A stretch of DNA of 64,000 nucleotides, taken from Desulfuromonas sp. GTDB lineage: Bacteria; Desulfobacterota; Desulfuromonadia; Desulfuromonadales; Geopsychrobacteraceae. Below the pieces are notes generated by a model. The model made no database searches, was not told the DNA's origin, and saw nothing but the letters and a program-made list of their open reading frames with translations. Each line of letters opens with the position of its first letter. The first letter of the stretch is position 1. Positions 47,916-58,139 of this stretch are shown one piece after another. The stretch spans positions 1 to 64,000 of the forward strand of contig PKUC01000073.1 in assembly GCA_002868865.1 (NCBI GenBank), read 5' to 3'. The position numbers and the translations under genes are program-made.

Positions 47916-49115
47916 CTAGTCTTTTTCGAGCAGACGAGGCAGGAGTTGAGCACCGGCAATCAGTGCATCTCCCTGTGCTGCTGCGCGTTCCGAATAGGAG
48001 CCATCATTTTCGCCCTTGTCATCGCGTGAATCGAAAAGAATGTACGGCACCGGATCAGACGTGTGGGTCTTTCTGGCTACCGGAGTGGGGTGATCGGGCA
48101 GCACCAGAATGCGACAATCACCGAGCGATTCGAGACTCTCAAAGACCGTACCGACGACCTCTCTGTCGAAGGCTTCGATCGCTTCAATCTTCTCCTTCAA
48201 CAGTCCGCCATGCGCCGCCTCATCCGGTGCCTCAACGTGAACGTAGACAAAGTCACGCTCCTTCAGAGATTCAAGAGCATATTCGGCCTTGCCGCGGTAG
48301 TTGGTATCGAGATATCCGGTCGCACCCGGCACCTCAACTATGTCCAATCCCGCGCAAATGCCGATCCCCTTGATGAGATCAACCGCGGAAATCACCGCAC
48401 CGGACAGGCCATACAGATCCTGATACGTCTGGATCTGCGGACGGCGCCCCTGCCCCCACAGCCAGATGGAATTGGCCGGAACTTCGCCACGCTCGGTTCG
48501 CTGATGATTGACCGGATGCATGTTCAGAATCATCTGCGCTGAATTAGTCAGATCCAGCAGCCGGTCGGCTCCGTCCCCGGTGGGCAGATGACCCTCGATA
48601 CTCTGAGCGCTGATATCGTGAGGGGGGACACAGGTCAGCTGATCACGACCGTTTCTCCACACCAGCAGATGACGATAGGAGACTCCGGGATAAAAGGAGA
48701 ATTCGTCATCGCCTAGTTCCTGTTGAAGCGTCTCGACCAATTGACGGGCGTCATCGGTCGAAATATGACCGGCGGAGAAATCTCCCATATAGAGTTTGCC
48801 ATAGTGCGCTTCGAGCCAGACCAGATTCAGCCGGAAGGAGACGTCATCAGGCCCCAGCTCGACCCCCATGCTGGCCGCTTCGAGGGGAGATCGGCCACTG
48901 TAATACCGGGCGGGATCGTAACCGAACACCGACAGGTTGGCCACATCGCTGCCCGGAGGATAACCTTCAGGCACGGTCGCCGCCAGGCCGATGGTGCCGC
49001 CCTGCGCCAGCCGATCCATATTCGGAGTTTTGGCGAATTCCAGGGGGGTTTTACCCTGCAGTTCGCTAAGAGGCTCATCCGCCATGCCATCACCTAACAG
49101 TACTATATACTTCAT
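47916..49115 (-). CDS. apgM: Cofactor-independent phosphoglycerate mutase (ApgM type)
   Basis: A 399-residue alkaline-phosphatase-superfamily enzyme interconverting 3- and 2-phosphoglycerate, of the archaeal-like ApgM family rather than GpmI. The start MKYIVLLGDGMADEP carries the metal-binding Asp; VANLSVFGYDP, YVHVEAPDEAAHGG and VLPDHPTPVARKTHTSDPVP supply the other metal ligands. GAGGG precedes the ATG at 49115. It overlaps no gene at its start; xerD ends 27 bases upstream. Confidence 0.93.
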   Translation of the reverse strand: MKYIVLLGDGMADEPLSELQGKTPLEFAKTPNMDRLAQGGTIGLAATVPEGYPPGSDVANLSVFGYDPARYYSGRSPLEAASMGVELGPDDVSFRLNLVWLEAHYGKLYMGDFSAGHISTDDARQLVETLQQELGDDEFSFYPGVSYRHLLVWRNGRDQLTCVPPHDISAQSIEGHLPTGDGADRLLDLTNSAQMILNMHPVNHQRTERGEVPANSIWLWGQGRRPQIQTYQDLYGLSGAVISAVDLIKGIGICAGLDIVEVPGATGYLDTNYRGKAEYALESLKERDFVYVHVEAPDEAAHGGLLKEKIEAIEAFDREVVGTVFESLESLGDCRILVLPDHPTPVARKTHTSDPVPYILFDSRDDKGENDGSYSERAAAQGDALIAGAQLLPRLLEKD

Positions 49116-49141
49116 CGTTGCCCTCATTTGTTTGTCGCTCG

Positions 49142-50029
49142 TCAACCACGCGGGTGAAACTGCTGATGGATCTGCCGCAGACGCTCACGGATCACGTGGG
49201 TATAAATCTGTGTGGTTGAAATGTCAGCATGGCCCAGCATCGCCTGCACCGCCCGCAGGTCGGCACCATTTTCGAGCAGATGGGTCGCAAAAGAATGGCG
49301 CAGCATGTGCGGCGATATCGAGACCGTAATTCCGGCACTCAGCGCGTGGCGCTTGAGAATCTTCCAGAACCCCTGCCGGGTCAACCCCTTTCCACTGCGA
49401 TTCAAAAAAACTGTCTGTTCCCCTGAGTCTTTGCACAGGCCTGAACGCGCCGTCTGCAAATAGTCGGCTAGCGCAGCAAGAGCCTCATCTCCGAGAGGGA
49501 TCAGACGCTGCTTGCTGCCCTTACCGAAAGCACTTAAACAGCCCAGCTCCCAATTCAGATCAGATAGACGCAGGGAGATAAGTTCAGACACCCGCACCCC
49601 CGTGGCATAGAGGACTTCGAGCATTGCACGATCCCTCACCGCCAGCGGCGCGGGACCCTGCGGTGCAGCCAGCAGCTGCTCAACGTCCCCCTGTGACAGT
49701 AAGTGCGGCAGCGGACGCAGCATCCTCGGCGATTCGACCAACGTGGTCGGATCACCTTTGGTTATTTTTTCGCTCCGCAAAAAACGGTGGAACATCCGCA
49801 CCGCGCTCAGTACACGGGCGCGACTTCGAGCCGACAACCCCTGTGTTTTAAGCTGCGTTAAAAACAGCAGGACATCGCCTCGAGCCACGTTGTCGATATC
49901 ATCACGACCCACTGAGCGCAGATGAGACAGATAGCGTGCCAGATCGCGCCCATAGGCTTCAAGGGTGTTTTTAGACAGTCCCCGCTCGACCGTCAGATAG
50001 CTCATGAACAGATCGTGCAGATCATCCAC
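49142..50029 (-). CDS. xerD: Tyrosine recombinase XerD/XerC
   Basis: A 295-residue site-specific recombinase that resolves chromosome dimers at dif. N-terminal SAM-like core-binding domain (FMSYLTVERGLSKNTLEAYGRDL), then the catalytic domain with Arg in GVRVSELISL, Lys in GKGSKQR, HMLRHSFATH (His-x-x-Arg), GHADISTTQIYTH (second His and the Tyr nucleophile). The sequence fits XerD more than XerC, but the choice is not certain. It starts 5 bases after glnD ends. Confidence 0.93.
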   Translation of the reverse strand: MDDLHDLFMSYLTVERGLSKNTLEAYGRDLARYLSHLRSVGRDDIDNVARGDVLLFLTQLKTQGLSARSRARVLSAVRMFHRFLRSEKITKGDPTTLVESPRMLRPLPHLLSQGDVEQLLAAPQGPAPLAVRDRAMLEVLYATGVRVSELISLRLSDLNWELGCLSAFGKGSKQRLIPLGDEALAALADYLQTARSGLCKDSGEQTVFLNRSGKGLTRQGFWKILKRHALSAGITVSISPHMLRHSFATHLLENGADLRAVQAMLGHADISTTQIYTHVIRERLRQIHQQFHPRG

Positions 50030-50033
50030 AACG

Positions 50034-52736
50034 TTAATCCGTTCCGTTGAGGCGGTTCAGCAGAACCTTGCGGACATCGTCGATCTTTTCCGGCTGCAAT
50101 ATTTTCTGACCAAAGATATCGTGCACATAGAACACGTCAGCGACCTGATCCACCTTAGTAGAAATTTTCGACACCGAGATATACAGGCCAAGACTGTTGA
50201 GGGCCTGGGTGATTTCATACAGCAACCCGACACGATCATGAGCAAACACATCGATCACCGAATACTGGTCCGAAACCTCGTTGTCGATCTCGACGCGGTT
50301 CGCCTGACGGGGTTTTTCACGCGCGACGAGATAGGTCGACTCCTGCCGTTTGGCCACCAGATCTTCAACATGCACCCGTCCTTCGATGACACCGACCAGG
50401 TCTTCTTCAACCCGCTTCCACTTCTGATCATTTTCAACCAGATCACCGGTGGTGCTGTTCACCTGCAGCACATCAAGAACAACACCATTGCGCCGGGTGT
50501 GAATCTGCGCCCCGAGAATATTGACAGAGTGGGCTGCCATGACACCGGTTATCAACGAAAACAAACCGGGCATATCGAGAGTCGAGAGCACAATCTCGGT
50601 GTAGGTCCCCTCCGGGTGCTGCTCGACCCGCATGGCCAGCGATTTTTTGCCGCGACTCAAAGAGAGCTGCAGGTGCTTGACAATCTCCCTGGAATGGTAA
50701 CTAAGGATATAGCGGGTACTGAGATTGCTGATCGCACGGGAAACACGACTTTCGGGGAATTCCTCGAGCAGAAGGCTTTTGACCTTACGCTTGCGATTGC
50801 GGACCCGTTCGGAGCGCTTCTCCAGATAGAAATCGCCCTTCTCAAGAAAGTCGAAGGTCTTTTCGTACAGCTCCTGCAGGAGCTGCCCCTTCCAGTTACT
50901 CCAGACATCGGGACCGACCGCGCGCACATCGGCAAAGGTCAGCAGGTAGAGCATCTGCAGGTTTTCACTCATCCCCATGGTGTCGGCGAACTGAGCGATC
51001 ATCTTCATGTCGTGCAGATCGCGCCGCTGGGAGATAAACACCATGTCAAGATGATGCTGTACCAGAAACTGCAGACGCTGGCTGTCTTCGCGATTGAGAC
51101 CGAGACGCCGGGCGATGGTCGGGATCATCGATGCGCCCTTGCTGCTGTGGTCCTTCCCTTCCCCCTTGCCGATATCGTGCAGCAGCACAGACAATAAAAG
51201 CAGCTCACGCTTTTCAACATCCCTGGCAATCTGCGTCAGCAGTGGAAATTCACTTTCATAGTGTCCATCCCAGAGTTTGCAGACCTCTTCGGCAGCAAAC
51301 AGGGAATGAATATCAACGGTATAGATATGGTACAGGTCGAACTGTACCTTGCAGAAGATCCGCTTAAACTCAGGAATAAAATGGTGTAGGACATGGAGAT
51401 GATGCATCTTGCGCAAGGTCCGACCAACCCCCTTGTGCCCCCGCAAAATCTTCATAAACGGTTCGGTCATAGCGCGGGAGCGACGTACCTTGTCGTTGAC
51501 CAGAGGCAGACAGGCGCGGATCTGTTCCTTCAGGGACATATTGAGACGGGCGTCGTGTTTCTGCGCAAGTGCAAACGCCTTCATGATCAGCGCCGGAGAC
51601 TCTTCGAGCAGCTGCGGGCGACCGATGCCAATTTCGCCGCGCAGGATATAGAAGCCATCCTCCAGCCCACGCCGCACAAAGAACCCGAGGACCCCGACCT
51701 GGGTCTCTTCGCGTTGGGTCGCCCTGACCACCAGAGTCGAGGCCAGATGCTCGATGCCGGTCGCGTGTGTGTAAAAATCCTGCATGAATTTTTCCACCGC
51801 CTGAGCCTTGCGATCTGAGGTGTAGCCAAGAAATTCAGCGATTTGCTTCTGCTGATCAAACAGAATCTGATCACTCTTGCGCGTCGACAGAAAATGGAGC
51901 TGATTACGGATTTTCCAGAGGTAGTCGAGCGCCTGACGGTATTCATCGGCCAGCTGATCGGTCAACACCCCCTTGATCACCAGGTCGCGTAGCGATGTCG
52001 CTTTGAATTTTACCCGGGCAATCCACAGTGCAGACTGCAGATCCCGCAGACCGCCCTCGCCTTCCTTGATATTCGGTTCGAGCATGAACACCGAGGAGCC
52101 GTACTTTTTCAAACGCTCGGCATTCTCCTGAAGTTTCCGCTGTATAAACTGCTGGGTATTGTTGTTCATCACCGGACGCCCGACCTTAAGCGTAAAATGC
52201 GCGTACGCCTGATCGGATCCGGCCAGAAAACGTGCATCAAGCAGGGATGTTCTCACCGTCAGATCCTGATCGGCGTTATCAAGGCAGTCTTTCGCAGAAC
52301 GGACACTGTAACCGACATCGAGCCCGAGATCCCACAGCAGGTACAACATCCGGTCAGAGAGCACCGCTGCCGCCTTACGACCAGGCTCGTCAAAGAAAAA
52401 CATCAAGTCAAGGTCGGAGCGGGGGTTCATCTCCTGCCGACCATACCCCCCAAGAGCAATCAGACAGCAGTTTTCCAGCGCAATTTCATCGAGATCAGCG
52501 CTCACAGCACGGTACAGAGTCTGGTTCAGGTTATCGTAAACGCGGGTCAGCGCGTCGACCACCCAAATCCCGGAGGCACCAGCCTCATGATGTTTCTGAA
52601 TACTGCGGTTGTGGTGCTCAAGGTAGCTTTTACACGCATTCAACAGGTCGGGACGCTGTTGCTCATACTTTGCGATCCCGTTGCACGCAAAATCGCCTTT
52701 AAGCTCATGGGGTTCAATCTGATAGGGATCATTCAT
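50034..52736 (-). CDS. glnD: PII uridylyltransferase/uridylyl-removing enzyme
   Basis: A 900-residue nitrogen sensor that modifies and demodifies PII according to glutamine level. Nucleotidyltransferase domain with GGYGR (96-100) and SDLDLMFF (metal Asp residues 108 and 110), the GlnD helical domain, an HD hydrolase domain with LLHDIGKGEGKDH (about 521), and two C-terminal ACT domains (LSTLDMPGLFSLITGVMAA and VFAHDRVGLLYEITQAL). No glnB or glnA is in the window. The start overlaps the amidase end by 4 bases. Confidence 0.96.
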   Translation of the reverse strand: MNDPYQIEPHELKGDFACNGIAKYEQQRPDLLNACKSYLEHHNRSIQKHHEAGASGIWVVDALTRVYDNLNQTLYRAVSADLDEIALENCCLIALGGYGRQEMNPRSDLDLMFFFDEPGRKAAAVLSDRMLYLLWDLGLDVGYSVRSAKDCLDNADQDLTVRTSLLDARFLAGSDQAYAHFTLKVGRPVMNNNTQQFIQRKLQENAERLKKYGSSVFMLEPNIKEGEGGLRDLQSALWIARVKFKATSLRDLVIKGVLTDQLADEYRQALDYLWKIRNQLHFLSTRKSDQILFDQQKQIAEFLGYTSDRKAQAVEKFMQDFYTHATGIEHLASTLVVRATQREETQVGVLGFFVRRGLEDGFYILRGEIGIGRPQLLEESPALIMKAFALAQKHDARLNMSLKEQIRACLPLVNDKVRRSRAMTEPFMKILRGHKGVGRTLRKMHHLHVLHHFIPEFKRIFCKVQFDLYHIYTVDIHSLFAAEEVCKLWDGHYESEFPLLTQIARDVEKRELLLLSVLLHDIGKGEGKDHSSKGASMIPTIARRLGLNREDSQRLQFLVQHHLDMVFISQRRDLHDMKMIAQFADTMGMSENLQMLYLLTFADVRAVGPDVWSNWKGQLLQELYEKTFDFLEKGDFYLEKRSERVRNRKRKVKSLLLEEFPESRVSRAISNLSTRYILSYHSREIVKHLQLSLSRGKKSLAMRVEQHPEGTYTEIVLSTLDMPGLFSLITGVMAAHSVNILGAQIHTRRNGVVLDVLQVNSTTGDLVENDQKWKRVEEDLVGVIEGRVHVEDLVAKRQESTYLVAREKPRQANRVEIDNEVSDQYSVIDVFAHDRVGLLYEITQALNSLGLYISVSKISTKVDQVADVFYVHDIFGQKILQPEKIDDVRKVLLNRLNGTD

Positions 52737-54436
52737 CGGTGGGCAACCTGTTCGAGGGTTTCCACATAGCGCTTGACCCCGGTGACGATAGCGTTGGCGA
52801 CCCGCTTCTGATACGCGCTGCTATTGAGACGTTTTTCCTCACGGCGGTTACTGATGAAGGCCGACTCCACCAGCACCGAGGGCATGGTTGCACCCAGCAG
52901 GACGTGAAACGGGCCCTGCCGAACCCCAAGATCACGGATATAGGAATAGTGCGGCTTTAATCCGCTGATCAGGGCTTGCTGGACTTCGGAAGCAAGTCGG
53001 CTCGACTCATTGATCTTGGCGTTGGCCATCAGATCAAACAGGATCGCTTCGAGATGTCCGACCTCTTCGAGTGAAGTGCCGTTCTCACGAGCCGCAACCG
53101 CGGCGGCCTGATTGTTTTTAGACAGGTTCAGAAAATAGGTTTCGACCCCGTAGGCCTTGCGACTGGCGCTGGCGTTGGCATGAAGGGAGATAAACAGATC
53201 CGCACCAACCTTATTCGCAAAAGCAGTTCGGTCGCGCAGCTTCAGGTATCGGTCATCAGTGCGGGTCAAACGGACCTCGCACTTAAGTTCCTTACGAAGT
53301 TTGTCCGCCAGGTATTTGGCCATCTTCAGAGTTATATTCTTCTCGAGAATTTTATTCGGTCCCACCGCCCCTGGATCTCTACCACCATGTCCGGCATCGA
53401 CAACAATCAGCTTGATCCCTTCGTTCTGCTGATGCTGAGGAATATGTAGCACCGGCAGATCGGAACTGGGCGCTTGCTCTAAGATGCCAGCGATAGAGTC
53501 GTCACGATGGTCGGGGAGAGACCGCATTTCAGGAGTTTTCCCCTTGGCAGCAGGCAGGCGCTTACCCTGAACATCGACGACAAGACGGTACGGATCCTCA
53601 AGAAAGAAAATCTTGTAATCACTCAGATCGTAGAGATCAAACACCACCCGTAACCGCTCCCCATCGAAGCGGCTGGTACGGATCTGCTGTAACAAACCGT
53701 CTTCGACGCTGATCTTGGCGGCAATCGAGGCGTTGGCCTCTGCCCCCCACAGATCAACATAAACCCGGGGCCGCTTGCCGCCCAACTGATTCGCCTGAAA
53801 GCGGACAGAATTGCTCAGATCGAGCACAGTCCGGGTCGAATCGGGACCACTCCAGTAGCGTATGTTCTGCAGAGTTGATGAATCATCGACCGGTTCGGTT
53901 TTAGGTGCAGCGACTTCAAGAGGGCCACCGAGGCGGGTCAATCGCTCGCGGGCACGGGCGTGCATATCGGCTGTCGGATAGTTGTCAACGATCGACTGAT
54001 AAAGCTGTCGGGCGGTGACTGTCTCAGCAAAAACGTCCTGGCTCAGTTCCGCCGCACGGAACAGGGCATCATCGGCTAAGTTGCTGCCGGGAAAGCGACT
54101 GGCAACGGCACGATAGGCCTCGCGGGCCCGACTGAAATCGTCTTTACTCCCCGACGCAAACGCCAATCCATGCCAGGTTTTGGCTTTTAAGAAGGTCACA
54201 TCATCTGCTGAATCTCCCAGACGAGTCGTCTCAATGCGCTCGAGCCGGTTGATGATTTTTTCCCAGTTGACCCTCTGGCGCTGCAGCTGAGCAGACTTGA
54301 CCAAAGTCTGATAATCTGCGCGGATCTGCTGATAGGTCTCTGCCGCACGGGCGATATCCACCGGGCTTGCTCCCCAGAGCAGCACAAGGCAGAGCACCAG
54401 AAGAATCTGTTTAAAAAAACGGTTCACAGCAGACAT
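52733..54436 (-). CDS. N-acetylmuramoyl-L-alanine amidase (AmiC-like)
   Basis: A 567-residue secreted cell-wall amidase. Signal peptide 1-31 (hydrophobic [14 protein letters not shown], cleavage near ARA-AET), a TPR-like helical region (about 35-180), an AMIN domain (about 185-290, for example [16 protein letters not shown]), and the zinc-dependent Amidase_3 domain (about 345-560) with [21 protein letters not shown] and [10 protein letters not shown]. It splits daughter-cell peptidoglycan. The TPR extension is longer than in E. coli AmiC. Its end overlaps glnD by 4 bases and its start overlaps mutS by 13. Confidence 0.93.
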   Translation of the reverse strand: MSAVNRFFKQILLVLCLVLLWGASPVDIARAAETYQQIRADYQTLVKSAQLQRQRVNWEKIINRLERIETTRLGDSADDVTFLKAKTWHGLAFASGSKDDFSRAREAYRAVASRFPGSNLADDALFRAAELSQDVFAETVTARQLYQSIVDNYPTADMHARARERLTRLGGPLEVAAPKTEPVDDSSTLQNIRYWSGPDSTRTVLDLSNSVRFQANQLGGKRPRVYVDLWGAEANASIAAKISVEDGLLQQIRTSRFDGERLRVVFDLYDLSDYKIFFLEDPYRLVVDVQGKRLPAAKGKTPEMRSLPDHRDDSIAGILEQAPSSDLPVLHIPQHQQNEGIKLIVVDAGHGGRDPGAVGPNKILEKNITLKMAKYLADKLRKELKCEVRLTRTDDRYLKLRDRTAFANKVGADLFISLHANASASRKAYGVETYFLNLSKNNQAAAVAARENGTSLEEVGHLEAILFDLMANAKINESSRLASEVQQALISGLKPHYSYIRDLGVRQGPFHVLLGATMPSVLVESAFISNRREEKRLNSSAYQKRVANAIVTGVKRYVETLEQVAHR

Positions 54437-57036
54437 TTCAATTCGTCCAGAATATTGAGGGCCTCTACCGGCGTGGTCGCGCCGATGTCGATATCGGTAA
54501 GGCGGCGACGCAGTTCGTCCTCCTCACCCTGAAATAATGACATTTGCGGGTCTTTCGCTGTAACCGGTTGCCCTTTCCCCTGCCCCAGCCGGGGATCTCC
54601 CGTCGAGCTGAACTCACCTGCTTCCAGATTCCGCAGGATTTCTTTAGCCCGTTCGATCACCGCGCTCGGCAATCCGGCCAACCGCCCGACCTGGATTCCG
54701 TAGGAACGACTCGCGCCACCGGCGACGATTTTACGCAGGAAAATAATCTGATCGTTCCATTCCTTGACCGAAATATTATAATTTTTCACCCGCGCACGGG
54801 TCAACGCCAGATCGGTCAATTCATGATAATGGGTCGCAAACAGCGTCTTGGCGGCCACCTTCGAATTGTCATGGAGATATTCCGCCACCGCCCAGGCAAT
54901 ACTGACTCCATCGAAGGTCGAGGTCCCGCGACCGATTTCGTCGAGGATAATCAGGCTGCGCGCTGTAGCATGGTGAAGAATATTGGCGGTCTCGTTCATC
55001 TCCACCATAAAGGTCGACTGCCCTTTGGCGAGATTGTCACTGGCTCCAACCCGGGTAAAAATCCGATCGACGACGCCAACGTGGGCGTTGTCCGCGGGGA
55101 CAAAGCTCCCCATTTGCGCCATCAGCGTAATCAGGGCCACCTGCCTCATAAAGGTCGACTTACCGGCCATGTTGGGGCCGGTGATGATCAACAGCTGATT
55201 CCGTTCCGTATCGAGGACAACATCATTAGGCACAAACGGCTCATTGAGAGACATCCCTTCAACGACCGGGTGACGTCCGCCTTCGATCTTCAAAACTCCC
55301 GAATCATCGATCTTCGGTCTGACATAGTTGCGGTTATGAGCCAGATCCGCCAGCGCCAGCAGGACATCCAGAGTCGCTAGCGCGTCAGCTGTCGTCTGCA
55401 CCCGGGCACCTTCAGCCGCCACCTGATGGCGCACCTGCTGAAACAGGTTGTATTCCAGCTCGACCAGCCGTTCTTCCGCTCCGAGAACTTTCGATTCATA
55501 CTCCTTGAGGGTGGGAGTGATAAAACGTTCGGCATTGGCCAAGGTCTGCTTGCGCAGATAGTCCTCAGGGATACGATCTAGGTGGCGATTGGTGACTTCG
55601 ATAAAATAGCCGAACACCTTATTGTACTTGACCTTGAGCGTCTGAATGCCGGTCCGCTCCCGCTCTTCCTGTTCAAGACGGGCGATCCAGCCCTTCCCCT
55701 CCCGGCTGATGGTGCGCAGCTCATCGAGTTCTGCATTGTAACCATCGCGGATGATACCACCGTCGCGCAGCACAAATGGGGGATCGTCAACGATCGCGGA
55801 GCCGATCAGGGCGACCAGTTCTGGCAGCAGATCGATCCGCTGTCGTAAATCGGTCAGGAACGTGGCGCTGAAACTATTCAGCAGCTCATCAAGAGCGGGC
55901 AAACGTTGCAAAGACTGATGCAGCGCGACCAGATCTTTTCCGTTGGCGCTCGCCATCGAGATTTTGCCATTGAGGCGCTCGAGATCATAGACCCCGTCGA
56001 GGGCTTCACGCAGATCATCACGAACAAGACTCTGATCGAGCAGCTCGGCCACGGCGTCCTGCCGGGCGGTAATCAGCCCATCATCCACCAACGGATAGTG
56101 AATCCACTGGCGCAGCATCCGCCCACCCATGGCAGTAATTGTGCGGTCCAGAACGCCAAGCAAAGACCCTTTTTTACGTCCGTCCTGTAAGGTCGCAGTC
56201 AACTCCAGGTTGCGCCGGGTGGCTTCATCGAGCACCATGTGATGACGGATGTGATAGGTGACCGGCGGCCGCAGGTGGCAGAGGGACTCTTTCTGGGTCT
56301 GTTCCAGATAATAGAGCACCGCCGCAGCAGCCCGGATTGCCTGAGACAGGTCAGCACAACCGAACGCTTCGAGTGTGGAGACGGAAAAGAAACGGCAGAT
56401 CCGGTCACAAGCGGCGTCATCTTCGGTCACCCAGGCGGGCAGATGGTTCTGCATGACACCATCGAGCAGCGGATTTAATCGCCGGGCAAGATCAGCGCCT
56501 TCCTGCTCATCGCTGAGCAGAATCTCACGGGGGCGCAGTGAACCGATCTCACTTTCGACACCTTCAAAACCCTCAACCTGGGTCAGACGGAATTCTCCGG
56601 TACTGATATCGATGTGGGCAAGGCCGAACCCCGCGTCGTTGGTGGAGACGGCCATCAGATAATTGTTCTCTTTGGGCTCCAGCGTGTCGGTATCGGTCAC
56701 CAGTCCGGGCGTCACCACCCGCACAACCTCACGCTTGACGATCCCCTTGGTGGTCTTTGGATCTTCCACCTGTTCACAGATTGCGACCTTAAAGCCCTGT
56801 TCCACCAGCTTTGCAATGTACCCCTGACTGCTATGGTAGGGGATGCCACACAGTGGAATCGCATCCGCATCCCCCTTGTTACGCGAGGTCAGAGTAATAC
56901 CGAGCACCCGTGATGCGGTGACGGCGTCATCCATGAACATTTCGTAAAAGTCGCCGAGACGAAAGAACAGGATCGCGTCCTCATACGCCGATTTTATTTC
57001 CAGATACTGCCGCATCAGCGGCGTTGTTGCTGACAT
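54424..57036 (-). CDS. mutS: DNA mismatch repair protein MutS
   Basis: An 870-residue mismatch-recognition ATPase. The N-terminus has [27 protein letters not shown], including the mismatch-wedge Phe and Glu (in DFYEMF). The ABC ATPase holds [14 protein letters not shown] (about 619), [12 protein letters not shown] and [13 protein letters not shown], with [11 protein letters not shown]. The length fits MutS1. No mutL is nearby. It is divergent from the DMT transporter. Confidence 0.97.
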   Translation of the reverse strand: MSATTPLMRQYLEIKSAYEDAILFFRLGDFYEMFMDDAVTASRVLGITLTSRNKGDADAIPLCGIPYHSSQGYIAKLVEQGFKVAICEQVEDPKTTKGIVKREVVRVVTPGLVTDTDTLEPKENNYLMAVSTNDAGFGLAHIDISTGEFRLTQVEGFEGVESEIGSLRPREILLSDEQEGADLARRLNPLLDGVMQNHLPAWVTEDDAACDRICRFFSVSTLEAFGCADLSQAIRAAAAVLYYLEQTQKESLCHLRPPVTYHIRHHMVLDEATRRNLELTATLQDGRKKGSLLGVLDRTITAMGGRMLRQWIHYPLVDDGLITARQDAVAELLDQSLVRDDLREALDGVYDLERLNGKISMASANGKDLVALHQSLQRLPALDELLNSFSATFLTDLRQRIDLLPELVALIGSAIVDDPPFVLRDGGIIRDGYNAELDELRTISREGKGWIARLEQEERERTGIQTLKVKYNKVFGYFIEVTNRHLDRIPEDYLRKQTLANAERFITPTLKEYESKVLGAEERLVELEYNLFQQVRHQVAAEGARVQTTADALATLDVLLALADLAHNRNYVRPKIDDSGVLKIEGGRHPVVEGMSLNEPFVPNDVVLDTERNQLLIITGPNMAGKSTFMRQVALITLMAQMGSFVPADNAHVGVVDRIFTRVGASDNLAKGQSTFMVEMNETANILHHATARSLIILDEIGRGTSTFDGVSIAWAVAEYLHDNSKVAAKTLFATHYHELTDLALTRARVKNYNISVKEWNDQIIFLRKIVAGGASRSYGIQVGRLAGLPSAVIERAKEILRNLEAGEFSSTGDPRLGQGKGQPVTAKDPQMSLFQGEEDELRRRLTDIDIGATTPVEALNILDELKCLL

Positions 57037-57214
57037 GCTAAACCTTCAGAGTGCCGTAAGGATTGAGCGCTGGGGATGGAAAAATCACAGCGGTAAAAAT
57101 GAAGGGCATCCTAACAGACCAGCCGGACGATGTAAATAGATCGGGCCCTGTGCAGTGCTGCATCTGCGGCACTTTCATGCAACCGGACAGATAGACATTG
57201 ACCCGCGGTAAGCA

Positions 57215-58126
57215 ATGGATTTAGAGTCGACCGCCATGAACCCATCTACCGCACAATACAGGCTGCGCGGCACCCTGCTGGTCGCAACCGGAGTCTTCAT
57301 CATCAGCTTTGACGCGCTGCTGGTCCGTCTGGCGGCCGTCGACGGCTGGAACGTGTCTTTCTGGCGAGGCCTGTTCATGGCGCTCTCGATGTTGCCACTT
57401 CTCTGGCGACAACGCTCCCGGACCAAGCCCACGGGCAATAGTTATAGCGGACTCTGGTTGGCGGCCACGCTGATGACCTCCAGCACCCTGTGCCTTGTGC
57501 TAGCCTTTACCTTGACCAAGGCGGCAAATGCCGTCGTCATTCTCAGCGCTTCGCCTCTGTTTGCGGCGATCTTCAGCTCATTTTTTCTGAAAGAAATCTG
57601 CGCGCTCAAAACTTGGCTGGCGATTCTATCCTGCATCGGCGGAGTCGTGTGGGTTATGGCGGGATCTCTCGCTGGCGGTGGACTGCAGGGCGACATACTG
57701 GCGGCTGTCTCGGCACTCTGCATCGGCGGTTACTTCACGGTGTACCGCCACAACCCTTCCCTCTCGCCACCTTCCGTGATTCTGCGCTCCGGGGCATTGC
57801 TCGCGCTATTCTCCTGCTTTCTCGCAACCCCCTTTGCCCTGCCGCTGTCCACCTACGGCTGGCTGATGTTGGCCGGTCTGATCCAGATGCCGGCGGCATC
57901 GCTGTTGATGGCTGCCAGCGCACGATACCTGCCGGCCGCCGAGGTGAGTCTGTTTTTACTTCTAGAAACCGTCCTTGCACCCGTGTGGGTCTGGTGGATT
58001 TTCGGCGAACTGCCGCCCGAAACAACCCTGCTTGGCGGCGGATTGATTCTGGGCACGTTGATTCTTCACACGGTGACGGGACTGAAACTGGCAAAAAGAA
58101 GGGACAGGACAGACAATCCGGAATAA
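57215..58126 (+). CDS. EamA/DMT-superfamily transporter
   Basis: A 303-residue membrane protein with ten predicted helices in two EamA halves (LLVATGVFIISFDALLVRLAA and LAAVSALCIGGYFTVY...LEVSLFLLLETVLAPVWVWW-like). Such proteins export or import amino acids, nucleotides or other small metabolites; the substrate is not predictable. Starts at 57215 or 57236 (MNPSTAQ) are both possible. It is the only plus-strand gene between mutS and recJ. Confidence 0.85.
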   Translation: MDLESTAMNPSTAQYRLRGTLLVATGVFIISFDALLVRLAAVDGWNVSFWRGLFMALSMLPLLWRQRSRTKPTGNSYSGLWLAATLMTSSTLCLVLAFTLTKAANAVVILSASPLFAAIFSSFFLKEICALKTWLAILSCIGGVVWVMAGSLAGGGLQGDILAAVSALCIGGYFTVYRHNPSLSPPSVILRSGALLALFSCFLATPFALPLSTYGWLMLAGLIQMPAASLLMAASARYLPAAEVSLFLLLETVLAPVWVWWIFGELPPETTLLGGGLILGTLILHTVTGLKLAKRRDRTDNPE

Positions 58127-58139
58127 GGCAGGTCCGCGA

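Noticed and set aside
50004-51197. 397-codon plus-strand frame across glnD
   Set aside because: Shadow of glnD; no start context or domain.
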